Source: Adiantum capillus-veneris (taxonomy: Eukaryota > Streptophyta > Polypodiopsida > Polypodiales > Pteridaceae). Taken from it: a stretch of 64,000 bases of DNA. Within the stretch, counting starts at the first letter, position 1; each line of letters starts with the position of its first letter. The stretch spans positions 87,054,529-87,118,528 of the forward strand of contig CM043959.1 in assembly GCA_014529385.2 (NCBI GenBank), read 5' to 3'. This document shows, in pieces, positions 42,487-51,971 of this stretch. The position numbers and the translations under genes are program-made. The notes beneath the pieces are model-generated. The model saw only the letters and a program-made list of their open reading frames with translations, did not search any database and had not been told where the DNA came from.

Positions 42487-42533
42487 CGAGGTTGGGTGGA
42501 GATTAGTAGGTTCAAGTCCCCTATGGTCTTAGA
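42324..42533 (+). repeat. Family-C LTR (copy 3) with TATA box expanded to (TA)n
   Basis: Matches copies 1 and 2 on both sides, but the TATATAA box is replaced by a ~75-bp (TA)n at 42411-42485 between GGCTAGGAGC and GCGAGGTTGGGTGG. A PBS (TTGGTATCAAAGC) follows at 42534. Confidence 0.88.
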
Positions 42534-42600
42534 TTGGTATCAAAGCTAAGGGGAGAGGGGGCAGCTATGGAGGAGGGGGAAAGAAAACATGGAGGATGGA

Positions 42601-42655
<55 letters not shown>
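42534..42655 (+). mobile_element. Third family-C leader, cut by B's LTR
   Basis: PBS, then GGAGAGGGGGCAGCTATGGAGG, then a CT tract (42603-42655). The next base starts element B's LTR, so B inserted in or next to this CT tract. Confidence 0.75.
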
Positions 42656-42659
<4 letters not shown>

Positions 42660-43594
42660 AAGGCGGTTACGCTGCTAGCGGAAGCTAAATAGCGAGAACT
42701 CAACCAACAACAGAATTTGTCAGACGAGGACGGAGCTTGACCCGCAGGCACATGGAAACAACTAGGTGGGTGTCAAATCACCTACTCGACCTTCTAATGA
42801 CAATCACTACTAAGGAAATCAAATCTAAGTTCTAAAATACGCAAGTGACTGAAATCCGTACTACGAACGAATGCTATACGAAACAAGATCTAGAATCATT
42901 GAATCGATCTCAAACTCAAGGGGAAGTCTATACACTAGGTAAGAACAACACCCTAAAGACTTGAACTGCAAAATCAACCTATAACCACTCCATGCGGTAA
43001 ACGCGTATGAAGACAGGCCGAAAAATACAGGTGATCGAAACTTGACCCCAATGGTACTAATGTGTAGCTCTTCTCGTTGTGGTTCTATAGATATGCTGCA
43101 CGCTCCATTCCGACACACGAGTTGGAAGAAAACTCACACCGAAGCTCGTAGGAACTTACCACACATAGAAGCCGATAGCGCGCACTCTTGGTATCTGTGC
43201 GTAGCTCTCGCCGTTGCTAACACAATGGCGGTGTCGCTTCTCCAATGGCGGCTTCGTAGCTCGCGTAGCAAGTAGAGAAGACTCTCTCTCTCTCTCACTC
43301 TCTCTCAGACACAGTCACGGCGCTCAAAAACCCACTTTGATTAATAATCTGAATCCTTTAGGTTACAAAAACTTTGGCTTATATACCTCAGCCTTGGAGG
43401 TGAGAACATCTCTAACTAATTACATCAGCAAGTGAAATTACTTCGGGATTACAAGCTGGAAACTTAATTGAGTCCCGTTACTTAATGAATGGCTCAAATC
43501 AAAATTAATGTCGGAAAGACATTTATTACAATCAATGGTTACAAAATGATGAGTGTGAGCAAAAATGTGGGTGTGATCCTCTGCTGGCTCAACA
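42656..43594 (-). repeat. 3' LTR of B, ~939 bp
   Basis: On the minus strand it starts TGTTGAGCCAGCAG at 43594, directly after the purine tract GGAGGGGGGGAG, and ends CCGCCTTAACA at 42656. The TATA box TATATAA is at 43379-43385, 212 bp from the start, in a context conserved with A's LTR. A degenerate palindrome half-site is at 43000-43015, and a CT tract at 43281-43307. Length and layout match A's LTR although the sequence is mostly diverged. Confidence 0.82.
43000..43015. promoter_or_regulatory. Degenerate palindrome half-site in B LTR
   Basis: AACGCGTATGAAGACA shares ACGCGTATGA with the B palindrome. It lies ~345 bp from the LTR 3' end, the same place as the A-type half-site in A's LTR. The match is short and could be chance on its own. 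Confidence 0.5.
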
Positions 43595-46565
43595 CTCCCC
43601 CCCTCCGCGTTCATGTCGTCCCTGACATGACTTTTATGCTTGGTCAATAAAGTCCTGTCGTCTTGCATCTGTAAATGTGATTCGTATCGTAGGTTGCCGA
43701 TGGTCAAGGTTGGGCTGAATATTTTGCTTTCGTGGGTGAAAAAGCCGGTGTAGAAAGCTTCTTCGAATGTTTGCATGTGGAAGCTAGGCAAAAACATAAT
43801 CCTTTGGTATAGGAGGTGTAACACTTTTGGAGAAGGCTGCAATGAAAGATCGTACATCATATCAGTCACTGTGTCGGCCGTCGATAGTAGACTCGAGGTC
43901 GTGGCTTTATCTAGCGCGAACACTTCAATGCAAGCTAAGAGAGTCCTGCAGATTTTCTTGAGCATCTGACACGAAAGGTCAGGAGAGCCAGTAAAGAGCT
44001 TGATGGTGCCCGTTAGGGTTTTCACCATGTAGGCTTTACCTATTCTCTCTCCTGCCTTTGGTCCTGGAATCCTGGGATAATTAAGCCAATTTGGCTTCTT
44101 TTCTGCAATCCTGCCATGCTCTTTCCAGTTTCTGACTCTTGGCACCGGGCAGAAGGTTGCATCCTCCCGAATCTCCTTTGGTGCCTCCACCAAGTAGATG
44201 AGGTAGGCTGGGCTGGATCTTCAATTGTGGTTGCCTCTCCAGTTTCTGGTAGCTCTATGGCTGCTCCACCTGATTCTTCTTGTGGTGTCTCTGTCTCTCT
44301 TCTTTGTTGCTCTTGTAGATCTTGGAGCTGTTTGAGGAGGGCCTCATTCTCTGTCCGTAGTGTTTGATTTTCTAATGTGAGCCTCTCCTCTGCGGCCAAT
44401 GATCCCTCCGCAATGTGCAACCTTTGCACTTGCTCTAATCTCAGCTCTCTTTGTAAGCTTAGGACCTGGTCTTCCAAAGCTGGTATGATAACTCCCTCTT
44501 GTTCGGTTCCTGCTCTGCTAGCTCTAGGGGTAGTCCTGAGTCTAGTGATTGTTCTTTCTTGGAGCTCGACTCTCTCCCTTAGCTCAATGAGCTCATCCTT
44601 GGCCACCTCCAACTCATCCTCTATTCGCTCCCTTGCTTCCTGTGCACCTGTTACTTCTCTTGAAGCCTCGGATAGCTGGAGTATCAAGCCGTCTCTCTCG
44701 CTTTCTGCGTCATAGAGTGATGCTTTATGACTTTCAGATTCAGTCATAGCATTCTCTAATTTTCTCTGCAACTCCGCTTCCCTTTGTTTGGCTGTCTCAA
44801 TCTCTACTTCCTTTGCCTTGGACCTTTCTTTTATCTTGCTCAGCAGTTCATGCACCATGTGCATGTCTTTTTCATCATCATCTGTCAACTCTAAAGCTCT
44901 TTCTGCCACCACCTCCACTGGCTTTGGCTCTTCTATTACTTTCGGTTCGTCCAGTTTCTCTTCACTTTCTTTTTTACTCTTTGTTTTTTTCTCCGTTCCT
45001 CTCCGTTCATCTTGTTTTTGTAGGGTGATCCCATAAACTGCCTCAAGGGCCTCTTCTTCGGTGTATCCTATCTCTACCAGATCCTCATAATCATTTCTCT
45101 TTTGCTGAACTGGATCTATCTTCTTTTCTTTGGTCTCGGCCTCTGGCTTTTCCAAATCATCTGTGTCCACCTCTACTGTGGTCTCCTCCACAATTTTTTC
45201 CGTCTTCTTAGGGATTGGTATATCAGTCATAGAGGGATATCTATCCTCAGCTTCCTTGGCTTTCCCTTTGTCGGTTTGCTCATCTTTCTCTTGAGGCTTA
45301 GTAGACTCATCTACTTTCCTTTTCCCCTTGTCGTCTTTTTTCAGCTCAGCTTTTAATTGCTGTACCTCCTCTTCAGTGTATGGCTCGACAGGTTGCTGCT
45401 CCAGAATAGCCTCTAACTCCTCATAAGCTTTAATATATTGATCGTATTGATCAATATGTGGCCTGGCTGAGCTAGTTCCGACTTTAGTGGGGTATGGCAC
45501 CCACTTTTCTTCAAAGTCACCCTTTAGAGGTCTTTCCGCTCTAAACTGCTCCACTAGTCTTTCCATTCTTGCCGCTTTCTGACTTTTGGTTTGCTTGGGA
45601 GCAACCTTCTTCTTTACTTTCTTCTTAAGCGGCTCGTCCACATCCTCTGCAGGTTCTGAAACTACTTCTAGTTTCCGGCGTGCTCTTGTGGATGCCCTCT
45701 TGGATACTTCGGGCTGTTCTTCCTCCTCGTCGGCTTCTCTAAGCCACTCATTCTGGGAGGGAACCTTTGGCCACTGATCTCTAGCTCCAATAGCTTCATA
45801 AGCTATTCTTGTCAGAATTTCCGCTCCTCCTATGTACTTTGGCTTCTCGTTGTGCATGGCAATTACTTGCTCGTGGATGTGTTGAGCGTAATTCACCTCT
45901 TTTGGCATATTGCTCTTTAATGCCCATGTGATGGTGGTCGCAATGGCATGGGGTGGTTTCGTATACTTTTGCGGTCTTTTACTGCAAACATGAAGAAATT
46001 GGTTGTACAGTTGGCAAAGGGTTGCTGCTCTTGGGTCCGCCATATCTCCATAGGTTGCATTTTGCTTCTTGGGCTCATAGACCTCTATGGCCTCCCTTCT
46101 TTCCCTGACCGAGCTCCCTTTGTTGTGCAGCTTCAATGCGTCTGCAATGAGCTGTGGAGTGATCTGTACTTCTACTTTCTCTCCATCCAGGGCTGTCAAT
46201 GTGGCTTTTCCATCCTTCTGAATGGATGTTGCCAACTCGTACACTCTTCATGTATCCACACCTGATGGTTTCGAGGTGAAGAAACTGTGCAAGTCTGCCC
46301 TTTCCAGGTACCTGCTGATGTCTTCTGACCTGCTATAATCTACCAATTCCTGTGGGATCATCGATACATCCACCGCTTGCCCTTGAGGATCTCTGAAAGT
46401 CCCCTGGTAGATCTTTATTCCCTCTTTCTCCAATACTGCTTCCCCCACCCAAGTTTTGGTTGGCTTGAGGGTTTCTTCTGTAATGTCAAAGGGTTCCGCT
46501 TATGCAAGAGCATCTTTAATTGTCGGTCTTTTTCTCTTCGTTGCCGATGACTTGGCGAAATCCAT
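43438..46565 (-). pseudogene. B extra ORF downstream of pol (~1,000 codons, lightly damaged)
   Basis: The start is ATG at 46565 (MDFAKSSATKRKRP, with a basic KRKRP stretch). After a TAA and a TGA the frame is open from 46244 to 44040. Parts in order: helical N-terminal domain shared with A (VYELATSIQKDG, PHAIATTITWALKS, LTRIAYEAIG); basic stretch KKKVKKKVAPKQTK, likely nuclear localisation; long acidic Lys/Glu region; strong coiled coil (~44860-44290); then, after a frameshift near 44180, a C-terminal region (NWKEHGRIAEKKPNWLNYP .. LFTG .. KSHVRDDMNAEGG) running to the purine tract and into the LTR (stop at 43438). Not env-like: no membrane segments are apparent. Function unknown; a nuclear, self-associating protein is an inference. 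Confidence 0.8.
43595..43608 (-). promoter_or_regulatory. B polypurine tract
   Basis: The minus strand GGAGGGGGGGAG lies immediately before TGTTGAGCC. It would prime plus-strand DNA synthesis. The reading frame of the extra ORF passes through it (NAEGGS). Confidence 0.85.
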
Positions 46566-46731
46566 GGATCCTGTAACTCCAATTTCAGAAGTTAGCGTCT
46601 TTTTAGTACTGAAAGCCGAAATGAAGCTTTTAACTATTCAAATGACTTGAAAATTGAAACATGAGCTATTCAGGGCCTAAGGATGCAAGGTAGGTGAGAA
46701 AATATGCAAAATGGGCTCAAAATCATGCTGG

Positions 46732-47742
46732 AGACATCATACGCGTATGATGTCTTTTGTGTCAAAATGACTTCATATTGGTTGTGCTTGTAGCTGATAG
46801 TGTATACATGAGTATCATATGCTTGGATTTGAGTTTGGATCCCATTTGGTCAAGTTTTGGCTAGTTTAGTCCAGTTCCAGCTCTTGGCAAAATTTTGAAA
46901 GGGATTTGGATTTTATGATCCAAATTGGATAAAACTTGGTGGTTCACTTTCAAATAGCATGCAGATCACTTCTGTTTGGTGGTTGAAGCCCTGAGGTGCC
47001 AAAATCACATAGTGAGACATTATACGTGTATGATGTCTTTTAGTGTATTTTTGGATCAAATTTCTCTATAAGCTTGGATGTGGCTTTAGATAGGCTTATT
47101 CAGTGGATTTATGAAGTTTGGATAGATTTTGGGCTAAAAATGGCTCTGGAGACATCATACGCGTATGATGTCTTTTTCATCAATTTTGCATGGAATTGGT
47201 TCTGTGGACTCCCCATGTACTAGTGAAGGACTGTCCCTACTCAAATCTTGGTTTGGACTTGAGTATGTTGGATTTGGGCCAAAAATAGGCTTTAGGTGAA
47301 GGATTTTCCCTCAATTGGGCTAATGGGGTGATCCTCTTGACCAAATGGTTCCAAATTTCATATGTAGCATGTATTAGATATATATAATGGATGTATGATG
47401 ACAAATGAGCAGTTTTGGCTCTGTAAGTGCAAATAGACATCATATGCGTATGATGTCTTTTGTGTCAAAATGGTGCTTTTTGGTTCCGGATAGCTTGTAG
47501 ATGTGTTAATCAACAATCCTACAAAGTTTCAATGAGTTTGGAGTTATTTTGACAAAATTAGGACCAAAAATCAATTTTATGGCCTACTTTGCGTCTTTTT
47601 GGTTTTCCTTGGGTTTTCTAACTCCAATTCTCATGATATTTGGTTCATAGGATGTGATTAACATGTGGAATGAGGTTATGCACTCAAATGTTGAAATGGA
47701 TGTGAAATTCATGCTGTGAGACATCATACGCGTATGATGTCT
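46732..47742. repeat. Palindrome array B-2, upstream of the extra ORF
   Basis: Five 24-bp palindromes with core CATCATACGCGTATGATG and AGA/TCT ends: 46732-46755 (perfect), 47015-47038 (centre CGTG, one arm change), 47150-47173 (perfect), 47435-47458 (centre TGCG), 47719-47742 (perfect). Spacings are 283, 135, 285 and 284 bp. The copies are almost always followed by a T-run. The nearest lies 167 bp before the ATG at 46565. Confidence 0.95.
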
Positions 47743-49054
47743 TTTCTTGAAATGTTGGTCTTTTTGTGCAAAGAATGCTTTGTGCTAGTGCCCTAAGCCC
47801 TGCTAACTAGTTTTCAACTTAAAAAGTCATCAGTTTAGCTAAAAAGCCCCCTTATAGGCATTTCAGTCTCCGAAGTCGTCTTTTTGCCTTGGAGTTGAAT
47901 TTCTTCAACTTTTCTTCTCGAGAGTTGCATATCCAGCTCATTGGATATGTTGTGAAGCCATCTATTTGGTTGAACTTGACTTTGGCTCCCCGTTCTCCAT
48001 CTTTCTCCTTTTGGTTGCCCGAAAGCGTCTTTTTAATCGAGCTTTGAGTGTTAGAAACCCATCTTCTATACTAGGGTAACCCACCTATAAGTTCTTGCAA
48101 GGTTTGGTTAGGCGGTTGTGCCACTACCTAGCATTCTACCGCATTCCCCGTCTGCTCTTGTTTCTTGGTTTTGGTCAGTTTTCGCGACAAAAGTTATTGA
48201 TAAGCATCAAAAGCTTATGGCAACGAGTCTACCTCTCATGTCTGGTGTCCTCTGAGCTCTCGTAGCAGTCGTAGAAGGCTGTAGAAGGTTGGATGCTCCT
48301 GTGTGCTCTTTGCTCTCTCCAAGAAGGTAATAGTGGAAATGAGCTTGAAAGTGATGTGAAAAATACTTAACTTCGGACTTCCCGGATCACTTGTTACCAA
48401 ATTTGACATGTGCTCCTATCTCGTCGTGAAATACTCTTTAGGATTTGAAATTTCTCAATTTGGACTCCGTTTGACCTGTTTCTGAGAAATCTGTCCACTT
48501 TGCCAAAATTCTGTCATTTCGGGCTTTTCGCAACTTTTCTCGAATTGTACTCAATTTTTACCATGGGTTGCCCTTGTCATTAGGATCATCACCATCTATT
48601 TTTTTCTTTTTTCTGATCTCGTTTCACCTGCTTTTTTATTTTTCTTTTACTTTTATCAAGAAAATCATAAAAATTGAAGCCAAAAAATTCCAAACATACA
48701 CAATAAATAGCTGGTAACCCTGCATATATGAATATACACTTATTTGTGATTTTTGGACTTGGATTACCACTTTTTTCCACTTTTTAGCTCCAAAAACACT
48801 CTTATTTAATGATATTTACACGCCTAGAGACCCAAATTCATCATTTGATCTCTTCTTGTTGCCAAACAAGGTATATAAGGGCATAAATATTATCAATATC
48901 CGCAATCAAACATAAAAATTGCAAAATCATGTAACACACTGCCCTTGTAATATAATTTTTTTGTTTTTTCTTTGTTTTTGTCGCTTGTAGCTGCTTTGTA
49001 GCTCCTGTATACCTGTATACCCCCCCCCCTCCTAGTCTGAGTCCTCCTGGACGA
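47743..49054 (-). other. B intergenic region after PR2
   Basis: No gene recognised; short ORFs have no motif. Small islands resemble A's 27.9-28.6 kb region (see there). A C-run lies at 49021-49030. Confidence 0.55.
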
Positions 49055-50125
49055 CTATGAAGTGTCTGTGGGCGAAGCATTGTAGTTGTTTTGGTCATAA
49101 GTTCCCAATGCAATTGTAGAGCGATGAAACAACAGTCTTTCCAACAAAGCTGCTCTTTGTTTGATTGAAGGATTGGTGGTTGGGTTTTGGGTTGGTTTTG
49201 GCACTTCGGTAGTAGAATCAGTAGATGGATTCTTCTTTACCTTGTTGTTCTTTTTCACAATCCAAATCTGCTTCCGCTTCGCTTGTGCTTGCCACAAACT
49301 CTTTGCGACCGAAACCTGCTTTGTTCTTTGTGTTGATTTCCTCGCCTGGAAATACCTAGGAGTTTCCGTGGATTGTACTGAAGGGAGTTCCTGTTTACAA
49401 ATCCTTGGGATCCAAATTTGCTTGCTATAGCTTTGTGCCGTCATGAACTTCTTTGGAATCCAGATCTGTTTTACTGTCCTTGATTGTCTGGAATCACTCT
49501 GTTGTCTGGTATTGAAGACTCTGTTTTCCACCTTTGTGTTCTCTGGTACAACCTTTTTTGGTCTCCATACCAACTTTGACTCCGTTTTTTTCCAAGGTTG
49601 AGCTGTTATATTATTACTTGTCTCCCTTATCCAATGTTGAGAGTTCCTCATCGAAGAGCAATCCAGTTGTATATAAATTTTTGGTTGCCATTTCTTCTTC
49701 TTTTTCTCTGGTTGTTGTTTACCTTTGTTCTTGGATTCTTCCTTTGGAGTTGTCTCTGATCCTTTGGTGAACTTAACTGATTGACTTTCACCTTCGTATT
49801 TGATAAGCACTGATTTAGAACTCCAGTCAATCATTGCATTGTATTGCTTCTGCCATGGTTGTCCTAGCAATAATGGATGTTGTGTAGCTTGGTCTTCAAC
49901 CACGTAAAACATATGAGGATACACATACTGGTTAATCTGTATATGTAAAACTGTGCATCCGACAGTTTTGATTGAATTCTCAGAGTAACTCTTTAACTCT
50001 TGCTTGGTAGTTTGTAATTTAGTGTCATTTGTCAATTGTTTGTACAAACTTAGTGAAAGTAGGTTAGTTTGAGCTCCTGAATCCAATAGTGCGCTGGCTT
50101 TGATTTGGTGGTTCCTACTTTGCAT
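49055..50125 (-). pseudogene. B second retropepsin-like domain (PR2) with W-x-P-K repeats
   Basis: 356 codons, -1 frame relative to the integrase ORF and overlapping it by 76 bp. Residues 13-20 are LLDSGAQT (catalytic motif, Asp-15) and residues 85-91 LLLGQPW (second conserved motif); the ~70-residue spacing fits retropepsins. NAMIDW follows, as in plant gypsy proteases. The second half is basic and repeats a short motif: KLVWRPKK, KQIWIPKK, KQIWIPRI, KQIWIVKK. In A the protease motif is in frame with the integrase tail, so the shift here is probably an indel. The role of an extra protease after integrase is unknown. Confidence 0.72.
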
Positions 50126-51250
50126 TCAATGATGGGTTCTTCTTTGTCATTATCCATTTCTGTTATACTGACTGCGTTTATTCGTATTTCTCCGTCATTG
50201 CGCTGTTTTTGACGTAGTAGTCTTCTTTTCTCCATTCTTTCCTTCGCCTCGGCTTGCGCTTCCTCCACAATCTTTTTCTTTTTCTGGACACGCAGCTTTT
50301 CTTGATGTATTTTGAGAAGCATGTCTTGGGTTAGCGGCAAAAGATACTTTTTCACCCTGCATCCACTAATCCAATTGGGCATTTCTTCTCCGTCTAATGT
50401 AGCAAGCTTGACGGCTCCACTTGGTGATAGATCTTTAATCACCAGACTCTGAGGTCCCATCCCTTGCTTTTTAAGCTTCTTAGCATGCTGTTTCAGAGTG
50501 TAAACTAGGACATAGTCCCCAACCTTAAACTCTTTAGTCCGCACATGCTTCTCAAAAAATTCCTTTTGTCGCCTTTTTTGAGCGTAGATAGAAGCTACTG
50601 CTTTTAGGCGAAGCTCGTCTAGCTTTTCCAGGTCATCTATTCTATCAGAAAGCTCGTGCCCTGTCCACTCTAGATCCTTAGCCACCCTTAAGGTTGAAAT
50701 CAAGAATTCTATTGGTAAGATAGCATTTAGCCCAAAAACCATGTTATATGGGGTCGTTCCTATTGATGTTTTATATGCTACCCTATATGCCCATAATGTT
50801 GAATGCAACTTCTGGTCCCAGTCAGTTCTCGACTCAGATACAATCTTCGTAAGGACCGTGCATATGGTTTTGTTTGTTGCTTCAGCTTGTCCGTTTGCTT
50901 GTGGATGATACGGGGCTGATTTCCTATGGATTACCATGAATTCATCTAGAAGGATCTCTATTACTTCATTTATAAAATGTGTGCCTCGATCACTCACAAT
51001 TTCTATTGGCAATCGATATCGTACAAAGACGTATTCATATAGAAATTGTGCCGTGGTCCTGGCATCTGCTTTTTGAGTTGCCTTTGCTTCGACCCACTTT
51101 GTTAGATAGTCTGTAGCCACAACGATGTATTGTGCATGAGTCTTATATGCAGGAGGTGAAATGGGTCCGACATAATCAATCTCCCATTTTGCAAAAGCTC
51201 TTGCCCCCATCATTGGTCTACGCGGCATATCATCTCTTTTAAGTGGTACT
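50050..51250 (-). CDS. pol: B integrase core and C-terminal domain
   Basis: Part of an open frame of 533 codons (51651-50050) whose N-terminal part is HHCC module 2. The core has all three acidic residues: WEIDYVGP, IVSDRGTHF and the Glu of GQAEATNK, then WAYRVAYKTSIGTTPY. The C-terminal domain reads FKVGDYVLVYTLKQH, LVIKDLSPSGAVKLATLDGE and NWISGCRVKKY. No chromodomain follows; the frame continues into a charged linker and meets PR2. Catalytic motifs are intact in this copy, but the element as a whole is interrupted elsewhere. Confidence 0.93.
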
Positions 51251-51597
51251 TTGGTCCGCTGACAGTCATCACACCGTTTAACGTATTCCTCAGCGTCCAT
51301 ATGTAATGTTGGCCACCATATTCCTGCAGCTAAGACAAGTTTTGCTGTCTTATCACCTGAGAAATGGCCTCCACCTACTCCTCCATGAGCTTGCTCCAGG
51401 ATTATCACATACTCAGACTCTGATGCGCAAATCCTAAGCTGGTTGTCTTTACCTCTCTTATAGAGTTGATCTCCTATTAAAGCGTAATCTCTAGCTTCTG
51501 TCTCTACAGATTTCTGACAAGCTTTTGACGTTCCTTTTGGGAAAGTTCTATTTGTGAGATATTCAACAATATACTGACTCCATTCTGGAGCTATCAT
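51250..51597 (-). CDS. pol: B HHCC module 2 (adjacent to integrase core)
   Basis: 116 residues: APEWSQYIVEYLTNRTFP, ARDYALIGDQLYKRGKDNQL, ILEQAHGGVGGGHFSG, AGIWWPTLHMDAEEYVKRCDDCQ. The finger ligands His, His, Cys, Cys are all present. It aligns with the module at 51640-51971 over its whole length. Confidence 0.87.
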
Positions 51598-51639
51598 TAT
51601 CTGATATAATGTCGAATACTCTGCTGGCGGTTTTATGAA

Positions 51640-51971
51640 CATACAATACATATAGTGACATATTCATGTACGCTTTATTTCATTCCTGGCCAATAGACTC
51701 CCAATTGTAAGAAATTCCTATATGTGTTCCTTCTTGAACAATGAAATGCACATTCCTGAACATGTGCTTTGCGCAGATATATATTATATTCCTCAGGATT
51801 GATGCATAGTCTTAAAACATGATCATTTTCCAATTGATACAACCTTCCTGCAACCAATTGAAGATTCTTGGATTGCTGAATAGCAATATGTTTCTGGTTG
51901 TATTCTCTTCTATCAAACTCTCCTCCATAGGTTAATAAGCTAACGACATTTTGAGACCACTTCGGTATCAT
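51640..51971 (-). pseudogene. pol: B HHCC module 1 (duplicate)
   Basis: IPKWSQNVVSLLTYGGEF, LQLVAGRLYQLENDHVLRLC, YLRKAHVQECAFHCS, LQLGVYWPGM, and after a frameshift near 51670 the Cys pair in VHEYVTICIVC. Same motif order and spacing as module 2. It ends the RNase H-containing ORF (52838-51675); the break lies within the finger, between the His and Cys pairs. Confidence 0.82.

Larger units (their letters stand above)
41812..42533 (+). mobile_element. TRIM-like miniature LTR element of family C (LTR-internal-LTR)
   Basis: Two LTR-like blocks (41812-41955 and 42324-42533) flank only 368 bp. That internal part holds a Met PBS (TTGGTATCAAAGC at 41956), a short leader with ATGGAGGAGGAGG, two CT tracts (42042-42087 and 42173-42222), a 3' segment matching the end of C2 (GATCCATGAAGGATGCCA) and a purine tract. 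No coding capacity. The left LTR also has C2's 3' end and purine tract to its left, so elements are joined head-to-tail and share LTRs. Confidence 0.78.

Noticed and set aside
44116-45777. Several plus-strand ORFs opposite the extra ORF of B
   Set aside because: Hydrophobic/Ser-rich shadows of the Lys/Glu-rich coiled-coil gene on the minus strand; no motifs or conservation in A.
43438-46565. Extra ORF as an envelope-like gene (Athila-type)
   Set aside because: No signal peptide or transmembrane segments; it has nuclear-type basic stretches and a coiled coil instead.
46732-47742. CRISPR-like regular repeat
   Set aside because: Spacers are ~260 bp, weakly related to each other, the repeats are few, and the setting is a plant retrotransposon without cas genes.
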